64,000 bases of DNA from Teredinibacter purpureus (GTDB lineage: Bacteria; Pseudomonadota; Gammaproteobacteria; Pseudomonadales; Cellvibrionaceae). Under the pieces are notes generated by a model. That model was not told the DNA's origin. It saw only the letters and a list, made by a program, of their open reading frames with translations, and searched no databases. Below, piece after piece: positions 24,422 through 33,280 of this stretch (position 1 is its first letter; every line of letters starts with the position of its first letter). Where the stretch lies: assembly GCF_014217335.1 (NCBI RefSeq), contig NZ_CP060092.1:1009501-1073500 (forward strand), given 5' to 3'. The translations under genes and the position numbers were made by a program.

Positions 24422-25537
24422 TTACTGAGCGCGATTAAACGGGCATTGGTCATGCCGCTCGGTGCGCTGCTGCAGTGTGGTTTGGCTTTCGCCGGTGTTG
24501 GCGTTTAACCAGCCCTGCAGGTTGTCGGTTACAAGACGTTTTAACAGCTGAATATGTCCAGGAGTACTGTTTAGTGCGGGTATGTAGTCAAAGTGCTGAC
24601 CACCTGCATTTAAAAAGTAATCGCGATTTTCTTCGCCAATTTCTTCAATGGTTTCGAGGCAATCGGATGAGAAGCCCGGACAGATCACGGAAACCGATGT
24701 TATGCCTTCTTCTGCCAGTGCAATTAAGGTTTTGTCTGTATAGGGTTTCAACCATTCTTGACGGCCGAAGCGCGACTGGAACGTGGTAAGGTATTCATCG
24801 TCTTTTAATCCTAGCGATTGCGCAACAAGACGCGATGTTGCGAGGCACTGGCAATGATAAGGGTCACCCTTGTGAAGGTAATTTAACGGCACGCCATGAT
24901 AGGAGAACAATAGTTTTTCCGCGCGTTCATGTGTAAGCCAATGTTCGCGAATGCTATCAGCAATGGCTTCAATATAGGCCGGGTGATCGTGATAGCTTGT
25001 CACGAAACGGAACTCGGGTAGCCATCGTCTGCGGGTAAAATCGGCTGCAATGGCATCAAAGGTTGAAGCGGTAGTTGCTGCGGAGTATTGCGGGTAAAGA
25101 GGTAAGACGACCAGTTTTCGCACACCTTTGTCGAGCATCTTTTGTACGGTGTCAGCGATGGAGGGCGAACCGTAACGCATCGCCCAGTCTACAACAAGCT
25201 CGGTGCCGTGTGATTCGGCTAATGACTCGGCGAGCTTCTGAGCTTGCGCTGCCGTATGAACGGCTAAGGGTGAACCTTCTTCTGTCCAGACCGTAGCATA
25301 GGATTTTGCCGATCGTGCGGGCCGAAAATTTAATATTATGCCATTGAGAATAAACCACCAAAGCAGTCTCGGAAACTCGACTACTCGAGGGTCGGCCAAA
25401 AATTGCTTAAGATAAGGCCGAAGGGCCTTTTTGGTTGGCGCATTGGGCGTGCCAAGATTGCTAATAAGCACGCCGATTTTACCTGTTTGGCCGTGGTCAA
25501 AAACATGGCCGCTATACTCCTGCTTAAACAAACCCAC
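24422..25537 (-). CDS. hemH: Ferrochelatase
   Basis: 371 residues. Landmarks: GVLISNLGTPNAPTKKALRP at the N-terminus, LLFSYHGVPLNYLHKGDPY with the metal-site His, TFQSRFGRQEWLKPYTD, and VICPGFSSDCLETIEEI with the acidic cluster for iron insertion. It inserts ferrous iron into protoporphyrin IX, the last step of haem synthesis. Monocistronic on the minus strand. Confidence 0.95.
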   Translation of the reverse strand: MGLFKQEYSGHVFDHGQTGKIGVLISNLGTPNAPTKKALRPYLKQFLADPRVVEFPRLLWWFILNGIILNFRPARSAKSYATVWTEEGSPLAVHTAAQAQKLAESLAESHGTELVVDWAMRYGSPSIADTVQKMLDKGVRKLVVLPLYPQYSAATTASTFDAIAADFTRRRWLPEFRFVTSYHDHPAYIEAIADSIREHWLTHERAEKLLFSYHGVPLNYLHKGDPYHCQCLATSRLVAQSLGLKDDEYLTTFQSRFGRQEWLKPYTDKTLIALAEEGITSVSVICPGFSSDCLETIEEIGEENRDYFLNAGGQHFDYIPALNSTPGHIQLLKRLVTDNLQGWLNANTGESQTTLQQRTERHDQCPFNRAQ

Positions 25538-25644
25538 TCACTTTCCCCTAATTCAGTATGTATTCCGCGTACTTGGTGTTGCTCGTTGTGTTACGTTAAC
25601 CCACGGCAGTATAAAAGTTGTAGATTATAGAATCGACAGGCACA

Positions 25645-25680
25645 AAAAAACCGGATTCTGTTACGTCAGTATCCGGTTTT
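25645..25680. terminator. Intrinsic terminator, bidirectional
   Basis: AAAAACCGGAT, 14-nt loop, ATCCGGTTTT. An A run on one side and a T run on the other let it act on both strands; it follows the small minus-strand gene at 25703-25906 and precedes the hemH promoter. Confidence 0.8.
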
Positions 25681-25702
25681 ACGTTGCCAATGGTGTTTTG
25701 GC

Positions 25703-25906
25703 TTACTCGCTAGCAGCTTCGCCTTCTGCGGCCGCAACTTCTGGCTCTGCAGGCTTGGGCTCAGGCTTTTTAACTAAGCCTTCAGCTTGCAATATAGCGA
25801 CTTTATCATCGCCATTGATCCAACTGCGATTGGCTGCGCGCACGGCATAACGCTCGTCGTTACGTTGGAAAATGGTGTACTCGGCAGTTTTCTTAACTTG
25901 TTTCAT
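25703..25906 (-). CDS. Small conserved-looking protein of unknown function
   Basis: 67 residues. The first 45 form a compact basic domain (YTIFQRNDERYAVRAANRSW, INGDDKVAILQAEGLVKKP); the last 22 are Pro/Ala/Glu rich and acidic. A ribosome site GGAAAGG precedes the ATG, and a strong terminator follows, so it is likely a real gene. The family is not known to me. Confidence 0.65.
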   Translation of the reverse strand: MKQVKKTAEYTIFQRNDERYAVRAANRSWINGDDKVAILQAEGLVKKPEPKPAEPEVAAAEGEAASE

Positions 25907-26156
25907 GGGCCTTTCCTTTTAGTAAGGGTTAATTGAGGGCGGGATTCTAACCGAAAACACCGTGTTTTACAGCCTCAAATGCTGTTTGGTGCTATCAAAA
26001 GTGAAGTATGTGTAAGACTTCTCGGCACTTTACAGCGTGGCGCCTGATTTAAGACAATTGCATATTCCGCATAATGGGAGCCTTCAGGATGTATCAGGTT
26101 CTTTAACGCTACAATACCGACTTTGGTAATGTCCTCAAACTTACAGGATTGATTGA

Positions 26157-27563
26157 GTGGCTTATATCCGTATTAGAAAGCACTATCTTCACTTACCGTA
26201 TCTCGTTTTAGGTTGTATCGAGATGATCGGTCACGGGCTTATCGCCCATTTTTTATCATCACTACTAACCCCGGCGCCTGAGTTTCCATTTCTTGAGCGA
26301 GCGCCCATCCTCAGTCAGACGCTATTTTATGCAGTGATAATGGGGTGCTGTGCGCTATCGATGGGGGTGTACGGCGCGCTAACAAGAGAAAGTTTTACCA
26401 ACATGGTGTTAAGAACCATCGTAAGCTTTTTCTTGTTGGGTAGTTTGGCGTTTACGCTTTCGCGCTTTGTTGTGCCGGGGGTCACCCTGCATCAAACGGC
26501 CATTTTTTGGTCAATAATTGCCAGCTTCTTTATGGTAATGCTAACGCGGGTGGTGTTTTCCCGCGTTATTGATAGCCAGCAGTTGCGCCGCAATGTGGTG
26601 ATATACGGCAGTGGCAACATGGCCGGCTTTCTTGTGGAGTCTGCGGCGGCTGAAGGTTTGCGAGAAACCGAAATTGTTGGTTGCATCGGGGAAAGCTTTG
26701 ACGATCGCATTCCCGCGAGCCTCCACATGGGTATTCCAGACGACTGGTCCGCGTTTACTCAGCTGCATAATGTGTCTGAGATTGTCGTGGCGCAGGATGA
26801 ACGGCGAAAAAGCGAAGGCGGCGGTGTACCGCTTTATGAGTTTTTACTGCTTAAGTTACGCGCCGTCTCCATTTCGGAAGCCGTGTCATTTTATGAGCGT
26901 GAATTTACGCGCATGAAAATACCGCTATTGTCCACATCTTGGATGCTATATTCCGACGGTTTTCGTTATTCGAAGAGTCGCGATGTTGCTAAGCGAATGT
27001 TTGATCTCGCGATATCCGGTGGCCTTTGTATCCTGCTTGCGCCCTTTATGCTGTTGACGGCTATCGCCGTATACCTCGAATCGGGCGGGCCAGTGTTGTA
27101 CCACCAAAATCGTGTGGGCTATAACGGTAAAAATTTTCGTATTTATAAATTTCGCAGCATGCGCCAAGATGCTGAAAAAGGCGGTAAAGCGATATGGGCG
27201 TCTAAAAACGATAGCCGTGTTACACGAGTAGGCGCGGTTATCCGCAATACTCGGCTTGATGAGTTGCCACAGCTCTATAATGTCATACGAGGCGAAATGA
27301 GTTTCGTTGGCCCGAGACCAGAGCGGCCCGAATTTGTAAAAGCGTTAGGTGAAAAACTACCGCATTACGATATTCGCCATACCGTTAAGCCCGGGCTAAT
27401 GGGCTGGGCGCAGCTAAAGTATCCTTACGGCGCTTCAGAGGAAGACGCGAAAAACAAACTGGAATACGATCTTTACTACACCAAGAATCATAGTTTTCTC
27501 ATGGATCTACTTATTATGATTCAAACAGTTGAGGTAGTACTGTTGGGCAAGGGTGTCCACTAA
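26157..27563 (+). CDS. XrtA-associated undecaprenyl-phosphate sugar phosphotransferase (EpsB-like)
   Basis: 468 residues from GTG at 26157, with AGGA upstream. Five hydrophobic segments lie in the first 145 residues, then a nucleotide-binding-like CoA_binding_3 region (RNVVIYGSGNMAGFLV), another membrane helix, and the bacterial sugar transferase domain: KRMFDLAISGG, YHQNRVGYNGKNFRIYKFRS, ASKNDSRVTRVGAVIR, RLDELPQLYNVIRGEMSFVG and GPRPERPEFV. It starts repeat-unit assembly by placing a sugar phosphate on undecaprenyl phosphate at the inner membrane. It opens the exopolysaccharide locus, with the export gene 17 bp downstream. Confidence 0.93.
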   Translation: MAYIRIRKHYLHLPYLVLGCIEMIGHGLIAHFLSSLLTPAPEFPFLERAPILSQTLFYAVIMGCCALSMGVYGALTRESFTNMVLRTIVSFFLLGSLAFTLSRFVVPGVTLHQTAIFWSIIASFFMVMLTRVVFSRVIDSQQLRRNVVIYGSGNMAGFLVESAAAEGLRETEIVGCIGESFDDRIPASLHMGIPDDWSAFTQLHNVSEIVVAQDERRKSEGGGVPLYEFLLLKLRAVSISEAVSFYEREFTRMKIPLLSTSWMLYSDGFRYSKSRDVAKRMFDLAISGGLCILLAPFMLLTAIAVYLESGGPVLYHQNRVGYNGKNFRIYKFRSMRQDAEKGGKAIWASKNDSRVTRVGAVIRNTRLDELPQLYNVIRGEMSFVGPRPERPEFVKALGEKLPHYDIRHTVKPGLMGWAQLKYPYGASEEDAKNKLEYDLYYTKNHSFLMDLLIMIQTVEVVLLGKGVH

Positions 27564-27580
27564 AACCGATGGAGCACGAC

Positions 27581-28210
27581 ATGAGTACAATGACATTATC
27601 CTTAAAAATGATAATAGTGCTGTTACTAGGCACTATGTTGACGGCTTGCGGGTCCAATAACTTTGCCAAGGGCAAGCCGGTATACCAGCCGCCAGAGGCA
27701 ACGGAGGCTTATAAAATTGGTGTTGCTGATGCGCTTACGATCAATGTTTGGCGTAACCCGGAGTTATCGTTAGCTGTACCAGTACGCCCAGACGGTAAGA
27801 TCTCAATGCCATTGGCAGGTGATGTGCGTGCTTCTGGGCAAACAGCGGAAGAGCTTGCGGAGCGTATTAGCGAAGAGCTAAAAGCGTTTGTGCGTAACCC
27901 TCAAGTTACCGTTATTGTAACTAACCCGAACAGTGCTGAATTTCAACGACGCATTCGGATTACGGGAGCGGTGAATGGTCAGAAATCTATGCCGTACCGA
28001 GACGGCATGACCGTGCTTGATTTAGTGCTCGAAGCTGGTGGGTTAACAGAATTTGCTAAGGCCAATAAAACCAAACTCTACCGCAATAGTGGTGGCACTA
28101 TAAAAATTTACCCCATTTACCTCGATGACATTTTAAACAAAGGTAAGCTTGAAACTAATTACCCACTGTTACCTTCCGATATTGTTACGGTTCCCGAAAG
28201 AGCATTTTAA
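27581..28210 (+). CDS. Polysaccharide export lipoprotein (Wza/EpsE-like)
   Basis: 209 residues from the ATG at 27581, which has GGAG at correct spacing, rather than the earlier ATG at 27569. The lipobox MLTAC predicts an outer-membrane lipoprotein. The Poly_export domain (YKIGVADALTINVWRNPELS, VRPDGKISMPLAGDVRASGQ) is followed by one SLBB-like repeat (RIRITGAVNGQKSMPYRDGM). It is much shorter than Wza, as in XrtA-type loci, and forms the outer-membrane channel or its gate. Confidence 0.92.
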   Translation: MSTMTLSLKMIIVLLLGTMLTACGSNNFAKGKPVYQPPEATEAYKIGVADALTINVWRNPELSLAVPVRPDGKISMPLAGDVRASGQTAEELAERISEELKAFVRNPQVTVIVTNPNSAEFQRRIRITGAVNGQKSMPYRDGMTVLDLVLEAGGLTEFAKANKTKLYRNSGGTIKIYPIYLDDILNKGKLETNYPLLPSDIVTVPERAF

Positions 28211-28213
28211 AAA

Positions 28214-29728
28214 ATGGAATTATTGGATATAAAAGAGTTAATACGAGCGCTTAGCTTAGAGCTTGTGCGGTATAAGCGTGCCTTCGTATTAACATTTATT
28301 TCTATAAGCGGCGTTATTGTGTTTATGGGTGCCGGTTGGCCGCAAACCTATGAAACTAGCGCAGTCTTACATGTAGATGAAACCAACATTTTAGAGCCGC
28401 TATTGCGTGGTCGAGCGGAAGTTGGTCGCGTAGACCGTACTAACGAAGCCCGTGAAATTATCTATAATCGCCAATTTTTAGAAAAAGTTATTGAAGAAGC
28501 GGGGTTGATGCCTGAGCCTGTGGCGCCCGAAAAAATTGAAAGGCGGGTGAAACGGCTACGCGGCACTATAAAAATTATGTCGCTTGGTAGTGAATATTTT
28601 CGATTGACCTATCCCTCCAGTAGTGCAGAAGAGTCGTATCAAGTGCTTAACGCGACTATGAATATTTTTATAGATTACACCAACAAAAAGAAGAAAGAAG
28701 AGAGTTACTCGGCTTATCAGTTTATCGACTCTCAAGTGCAAGCGTATAAAAACCAGCTAGAAGATGCTGAGCAAAAACTGAAAGTGTTTAAATCGACGAA
28801 CACTGACGGCACTGAAGCTGGTGTTGCTAACCGTGTAGGACAGCTTCGCGCTGAAATTGAAGGCTTAGGGTTAGCTAAATCGGAAACAACCTCGCGTCTT
28901 AGTGCGCTGAGAAAACAGCTAACGTCTGAATCCAGTTATTTAAAGGCGCGTAGTCGGTTAGAAACGTTAGATAGGCGTAAGCGAGGGTTAACAGAAGAGC
29001 TAGAATCGTTACGCCTTACCTATCAAGATAATTATCCCGATATTGTCTCGATTAAGGCGCAAATTGAAGAAATTAGAAAAACGGTTGAGCGCACCTATGA
29101 AGAAGAAGGGATCGAACCGAGTTTCACTATGAACGATGGTGCGAACCCATTGTATGAAGAATTACGTATTCAACTTTCCGTTGCCGAAGTCGATTTAAGA
29201 ACGCAAACACAGCGAATAAATTCGTTGAATAAATTGTTGAGTAATGAGTTAGTGCGTGCTGAAAAAGTGGCCTCCAACGAAGCGAAATTAACGGAGCTAA
29301 CGCGAGACTATGATGTGACTCAGGGCGTTTACGAAGAAATGCTCGGTCGAAAAGAAAACGCAAGATTGTCGATGGTGTTGGATATTGAAGGGCAGGGCGT
29401 GTCTTACCAAATACATGAACCCGCTGTTTATCCTTTACAGTCTATTGGTTTGAAGTTTATTCAGTTCGCCGTGATCGCACCGATAGTGGGATTGATTGTT
29501 CCATTTGGTGCTGTCTTTGCGTTTATTTTTCTTGACCCTCGATTACGCTCCTCCAAGCCCATTAATAGGGCTTTTAACGGCACGCGTTTTATTATCGACG
29601 TTCCTTACTGCTATTCGGCGCTGGGTAAAAGAATCATGCGCCGGGATATTTTAGTGTTAATACTGACGCTAGTAGTGTTTTTTGCTGCTTATATAGGTTT
29701 TATCTATAACCGGCTTTACATGACGTAG
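28214..29728 (+). CDS. XrtA-type chain-length determinant protein (Wzz family)
   Basis: 504 residues. A first membrane helix at about 22-42, a long periplasmic region with two coiled-coil stretches (about 155-300 and 330-390), and C-terminal helices near 405-435 and 480-500. The second half includes LTRDYDVTQGVYEEMLGRKE, a typical Wzz/GumC element. It controls polymer length and couples to export. There is no fused kinase domain, and the next gene is not a tyrosine kinase, although XrtA loci usually have one here. Confidence 0.9.
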   Translation: MELLDIKELIRALSLELVRYKRAFVLTFISISGVIVFMGAGWPQTYETSAVLHVDETNILEPLLRGRAEVGRVDRTNEAREIIYNRQFLEKVIEEAGLMPEPVAPEKIERRVKRLRGTIKIMSLGSEYFRLTYPSSSAEESYQVLNATMNIFIDYTNKKKKEESYSAYQFIDSQVQAYKNQLEDAEQKLKVFKSTNTDGTEAGVANRVGQLRAEIEGLGLAKSETTSRLSALRKQLTSESSYLKARSRLETLDRRKRGLTEELESLRLTYQDNYPDIVSIKAQIEEIRKTVERTYEEEGIEPSFTMNDGANPLYEELRIQLSVAEVDLRTQTQRINSLNKLLSNELVRAEKVASNEAKLTELTRDYDVTQGVYEEMLGRKENARLSMVLDIEGQGVSYQIHEPAVYPLQSIGLKFIQFAVIAPIVGLIVPFGAVFAFIFLDPRLRSSKPINRAFNGTRFIIDVPYCYSALGKRIMRRDILVLILTLVVFFAAYIGFIYNRLYMT

Positions 29729-29756
29729 TTTAAGCTCCAATACGGGTGACAATGCT

Positions 29757-31091
29757 GTGAATGTTTTTAAGATAAAGCGATTAAACGTCAGTGTTTCTTT
29801 TAAAAAACGCCTCCCTGTTCTCGGTGCTGGGCTAGTAGTTTTCGGTTGTAGTACAACCGTGATGGGGTTGGAGTTGGGAGTAGAAGCGTTTGGCGACCTC
29901 AGAAGCACAGACAACGCAGAGCAAGCGCTCGACGGTAGTTTCGATGAGATTATTAGCGAGTATGGACTGAAGGTTAGTACAGCCAATATTGCAGAGAACT
30001 ATTCTTATGACCTTGCATACGACTACAGCAAAACCACTTACGACGAAAATAGCCAGGACGATGTAGACATTACAACGGGCTATGGTGGTATGCATTTTGG
30101 TAAAAAAGAAGCACCTCTTGGGCTTGATATCGTACATTCACGAGAGCGCACACTGATAGGTTCGGGTGTTTCTGATAATTTAGAAAATAGTGATGTTCGA
30201 TCCATTACCGATATTGATCCAAATCTAAAGCTAAAATTGGGCGCTGTTGATTTCTTGATTATTAGTGCGGGTGTTACCGAAATTCGTTATCAAGAACAAG
30301 AGTTAAAAGATTCAACGCGTTACGGGGGTGAGCTGCAGTGGGCTCACCGAGTTTCAAGGACCACGTCTTTTGGTTTGATGTTTGAGCATAGTGAAGTTGA
30401 ATTAGAACTCTATGATTACAAATACGATAAAGCGATAGTTAACTACCAGGCAGAGTTACGGAATATTGCTTACGATCTAAGTGCGGGTTACAACCGCACA
30501 GTAAGTGACGAAATTGAATTTAATGCGCCTAGTTACGATGTCAATATACGGTATATCGATGACACTCGAACATTGGGGATGAGAATATCCAGTGATATTA
30601 CCGACACCTCTCTTGGTGATAGTAACCGAAGTGGTATTCAGCAAGCTGAAGATAATATTGAATTAGGTCAAGCCGATGCAACAGCAGTTGCCGCTGACCG
30701 GTTTAGGTCAACAACATATGAAATTAGCCTTAGTGATACCAACTTTCAAGATCACTGGAATATAGATTTCGTACTAGGCCGAGAGCGCGAAGTGTATAAA
30801 GAATTTTCCGATGAAGATTCCACCAATATATACGGGCGAATGAGCGTTAAATATGCGTTTAATCGACGCACCGATTTCGGTTACGAACGACGTCAATCTA
30901 AAATAAAATTTGATTCTGGCGAATTGCGTGGTGCGGAAGATGTTTCTGACCGATTAGCCATGGAACTAAAGTTTTCTGAGATGCTAGAGGCAACCTTTTA
31001 TGTGGGCCGCAACGAATGGCTAGCAGCTTCAGGGACAGTCGGTTACACCGAAAATTTATTTGGCCTACGTGCAAACTATATCGTTTATTAG
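29757..31091 (+). CDS. Outer-membrane beta-barrel protein of the exopolysaccharide locus
   Basis: 444 residues from a GTG start; the nearby ATG at 29761 is out of frame. A signal peptide ends near VMG-LE. The mature part is made of alternating polar/hydrophobic strands with many Tyr, Asp and Arg, and ends in YIVY, the aromatic end favoured for barrel insertion. In XrtA loci a gene of this kind (the 'PEP-CTERM hypothetical 1' family) follows the chain-length and ATPase genes. It may be the outer-membrane pore for the polymer; that is inference. Confidence 0.75.
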   Translation: MNVFKIKRLNVSVSFKKRLPVLGAGLVVFGCSTTVMGLELGVEAFGDLRSTDNAEQALDGSFDEIISEYGLKVSTANIAENYSYDLAYDYSKTTYDENSQDDVDITTGYGGMHFGKKEAPLGLDIVHSRERTLIGSGVSDNLENSDVRSITDIDPNLKLKLGAVDFLIISAGVTEIRYQEQELKDSTRYGGELQWAHRVSRTTSFGLMFEHSEVELELYDYKYDKAIVNYQAELRNIAYDLSAGYNRTVSDEIEFNAPSYDVNIRYIDDTRTLGMRISSDITDTSLGDSNRSGIQQAEDNIELGQADATAVAADRFRSTTYEISLSDTNFQDHWNIDFVLGREREVYKEFSDEDSTNIYGRMSVKYAFNRRTDFGYERRQSKIKFDSGELRGAEDVSDRLAMELKFSEMLEATFYVGRNEWLAASGTVGYTENLFGLRANYIVY

Positions 31092-31105
31092 CCGATTAGT
31101 CGGCT
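31090..31105 (+). terminator. Hairpin after the barrel gene, possible attenuator
   Basis: AGCCGA, loop TTAG, TCGGCT, followed by TCGTTT. The stem is short and the T run broken, so it may only reduce read-through into the oxidoreductase gene. Confidence 0.35.
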
Positions 31106-31139
31106 TCGTTTAGGCGCCAACCTTAAATAGAACAGTATT

Positions 31140-32258
31140 ATGTCTAATAACGATATGGATTTTGTAGATGTCTGCATAGTCGGCGCAGGAGTGGTCGGCC
31201 TTGCTATTGGTAAAGTGCTTGCCGAAAAAAATCTTTCTGTGGTTGTTATCGAAACAGAAAAAACAATCGGCTCTGGTATTAGTAGCCGTAATAGTGAAGT
31301 GATACACGCGGGTATTTATTACCCCACAGATTCGCTTAAAGCCAAACTTTGTGTTGCAGGAAAAGAGAAGTTATACCGCTTTTGTGAACAATACAAAGTG
31401 CCGCATCAGCGGCTGGGCAAAGTCATTGTCGCCGTTGACGAATCGCAAGCGAGCGACCTAGCAGCGCTTGAAGAAAAGGCGGTTGCGAATGGTGTTTTCG
31501 ATTTACAGCACCTCGATGCTGCAGCTCTAGCAGAAAAAGAGCCGAACGTGAAAGGTGTAGCGGGTCTATTTTCACCGAGTACCGGTATTATCGACTGCCA
31601 TGCTTATATGTCGGCACTTGCCGATTGTATAGAGGCCAAGGATGGAATGCTGTGCCTGGACACGCAATTTATGGGCGCGGAACAAGACGGCAAAAGTTAC
31701 ATTGTCGACATGGTGAGTGTGGGTGAGCCTTACCGTCTAAAATGTGGGGCGCTTATTAACAGTGCCGGCTTAGATGCGAACGTCATTGCTCAGAACATTA
31801 GCGGGAATTCCTTGGTCAATATTCCTAAATTATATTACTGTAAAGGCAGTTATTTTTCGTTAATGGGAAAGTCACCTTTTAACCATCTTGTATATCCTAT
31901 GCCGGAAAAAAATACGACAGGGCTTGGTGTGCACGCAACCTTGGATATGGGCGGACAGGTACGGTTTGGCCCGGATACCGAGTATACAGATGAGCGAGAG
32001 TTCGGTGTCGACTCAACCAAGCAGCACGCTTTCGCTAAAGCGGTTAAGCGCTATTTCCCTAATTTAAATGCCGGCAACCTTCAACCCGCTTACGCGGGCA
32101 TTCGCCCTAAACTCCAGCCGCCAGGTGGTGACGCCGTCGACTTTAGTTTTGTGGAGCCAACACCGCGGCAGATAAATCTGTTGGGTATAGAATCGCCTGG
32201 CCTTACCTCGTCGTTAGCGATAGGCGAATATGTTGCCGATATGCTCAATGCCCGATGA
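31140..32258 (+). CDS. FAD-dependent oxidoreductase, L-2-hydroxyglutarate dehydrogenase-like
   Basis: 372 residues of the DAO/LhgO family. The FAD site is VCIVGAGVVGLAIGKVLAEK; next come SSRNSEVIHAGIYYP, a hallmark of LhgO-like enzymes, then ALINSAGLDANVIAQ and the C-terminal YAGIRPKLQPPGGDAVDFSF. It probably oxidises a 2-hydroxyacid. Its place among export and glycosyltransferase genes suggests a link to the locus, but the substrate could also be metabolic. Confidence 0.85.
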   Translation: MSNNDMDFVDVCIVGAGVVGLAIGKVLAEKNLSVVVIETEKTIGSGISSRNSEVIHAGIYYPTDSLKAKLCVAGKEKLYRFCEQYKVPHQRLGKVIVAVDESQASDLAALEEKAVANGVFDLQHLDAAALAEKEPNVKGVAGLFSPSTGIIDCHAYMSALADCIEAKDGMLCLDTQFMGAEQDGKSYIVDMVSVGEPYRLKCGALINSAGLDANVIAQNISGNSLVNIPKLYYCKGSYFSLMGKSPFNHLVYPMPEKNTTGLGVHATLDMGGQVRFGPDTEYTDEREFGVDSTKQHAFAKAVKRYFPNLNAGNLQPAYAGIRPKLQPPGGDAVDFSFVEPTPRQINLLGIESPGLTSSLAIGEYVADMLNAR

Positions 32259-32317
32259 GAACGCTCTATTTCTTTGTCTATTTACGTTTACCCAACCGCT
32301 AGGAATCAATAGCATTT

Positions 32318-33280
32318 ATGGTTACACAACACGAAAAAATTTCGTTTGTTATTCCGCATAGAGGGCGAGAAAATCTCTTGCAGGATACCTTGGCTTCTAT
32401 TACCCAGCAAAAACTAAACGGCCAATGCCTTGAAGTTGTTGTGGTAACGCAGAATACCGCGTTGGAAACGTCAACAATGGCCTTAATAGAAGCGCTGCAA
32501 GGTAACGTTGTTTTTCGTCCTGAGCATGAAACGATTTCGCGCATGCGCAATATTGGTTGTGAAGAAACGAGTGGAGACTACCTAGCGTTTTTAGATGCAG
32601 ATGTTGAACTCGCACCCGATTGGGTCGTCAGTATGTTGGGCGCTCTATATGAAAACCCTAAACGAGTTATCGTGAGTGCCATGCAGCGCTGTGACAATGC
32701 GGCGCCAGTGCTTGAGAAAATTAGAACGACCTTAAGCAATGTAAGCACAGAGTGTAATGTTGACTTTCTGCCTGGTCGAAATTTATTCTTACGGCGTACA
32801 GTATTCTCGCTTTCAGGTGGTTTTCCCGAAAATCTTGTAACATGCGAAGACTACTTTTTTACCCAAAAAGTCGCCGAGCAGGGCGAATTGTTTTATACCT
32901 CACGAACAAACTATATTCATTTGGGGGAAGATAAAGCCTACGGCAGCATGTTCAAAAAAGAAATTTGGCGTGGTCAATCCAATCTTCAGTCGATGAAGGG
33001 CCGGAAAATACCTTTGGCCGAATGGCCGAGTTTCTTGGTGCCGGTATGGGTGCTCTTATTTGCGGTATCGACGGTTATTAGTTTAGTTGCCGGCAGCGTA
33101 TTGCTTGCGGTAGTCAGTGGTATGCTCACTTTGTTTCCCGTTGTGCTTTACAGTATAAGGCTGTATGGGAAATCTGCGGGGACGCTTTCATTGCGAGATA
33201 TCATGCGCTTTTACGTGCTGTATTTTCCCGCCCGAATCATTGGTACGCTTACCGGATTGTTTAAAATAGTAAAACTATGA
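32318..33280 (+). CDS. Family 2 glycosyltransferase
   Basis: 320 residues. A GT-A domain spans about 1-230, with SFVIPHRGRENLLQDTLASI at the start, the metal site in AFLDADVELAPDWV, and LPGRNLFLRRTVF. Two or three membrane helices follow (about 245-290), so it is membrane bound on the cytoplasmic side. It would add one sugar of the repeat unit. Its stop overlaps the next start by ATGA. Confidence 0.9.
   Translation: MVTQHEKISFVIPHRGRENLLQDTLASITQQKLNGQCLEVVVVTQNTALETSTMALIEALQGNVVFRPEHETISRMRNIGCEETSGDYLAFLDADVELAPDWVVSMLGALYENPKRVIVSAMQRCDNAAPVLEKIRTTLSNVSTECNVDFLPGRNLFLRRTVFSLSGGFPENLVTCEDYFFTQKVAEQGELFYTSRTNYIHLGEDKAYGSMFKKEIWRGQSNLQSMKGRKIPLAEWPSFLVPVWVLLFAVSTVISLVAGSVLLAVVSGMLTLFPVVLYSIRLYGKSAGTLSLRDIMRFYVLYFPARIIGTLTGLFKIVKL

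Noticed and set aside
26000..26156. Possible sigma-54 promoter before the exopolysaccharide locus (CGGCACTTTACAGC)
   Set aside because: Spacing between GG and GC is one base too short and the TTGC element is missing.
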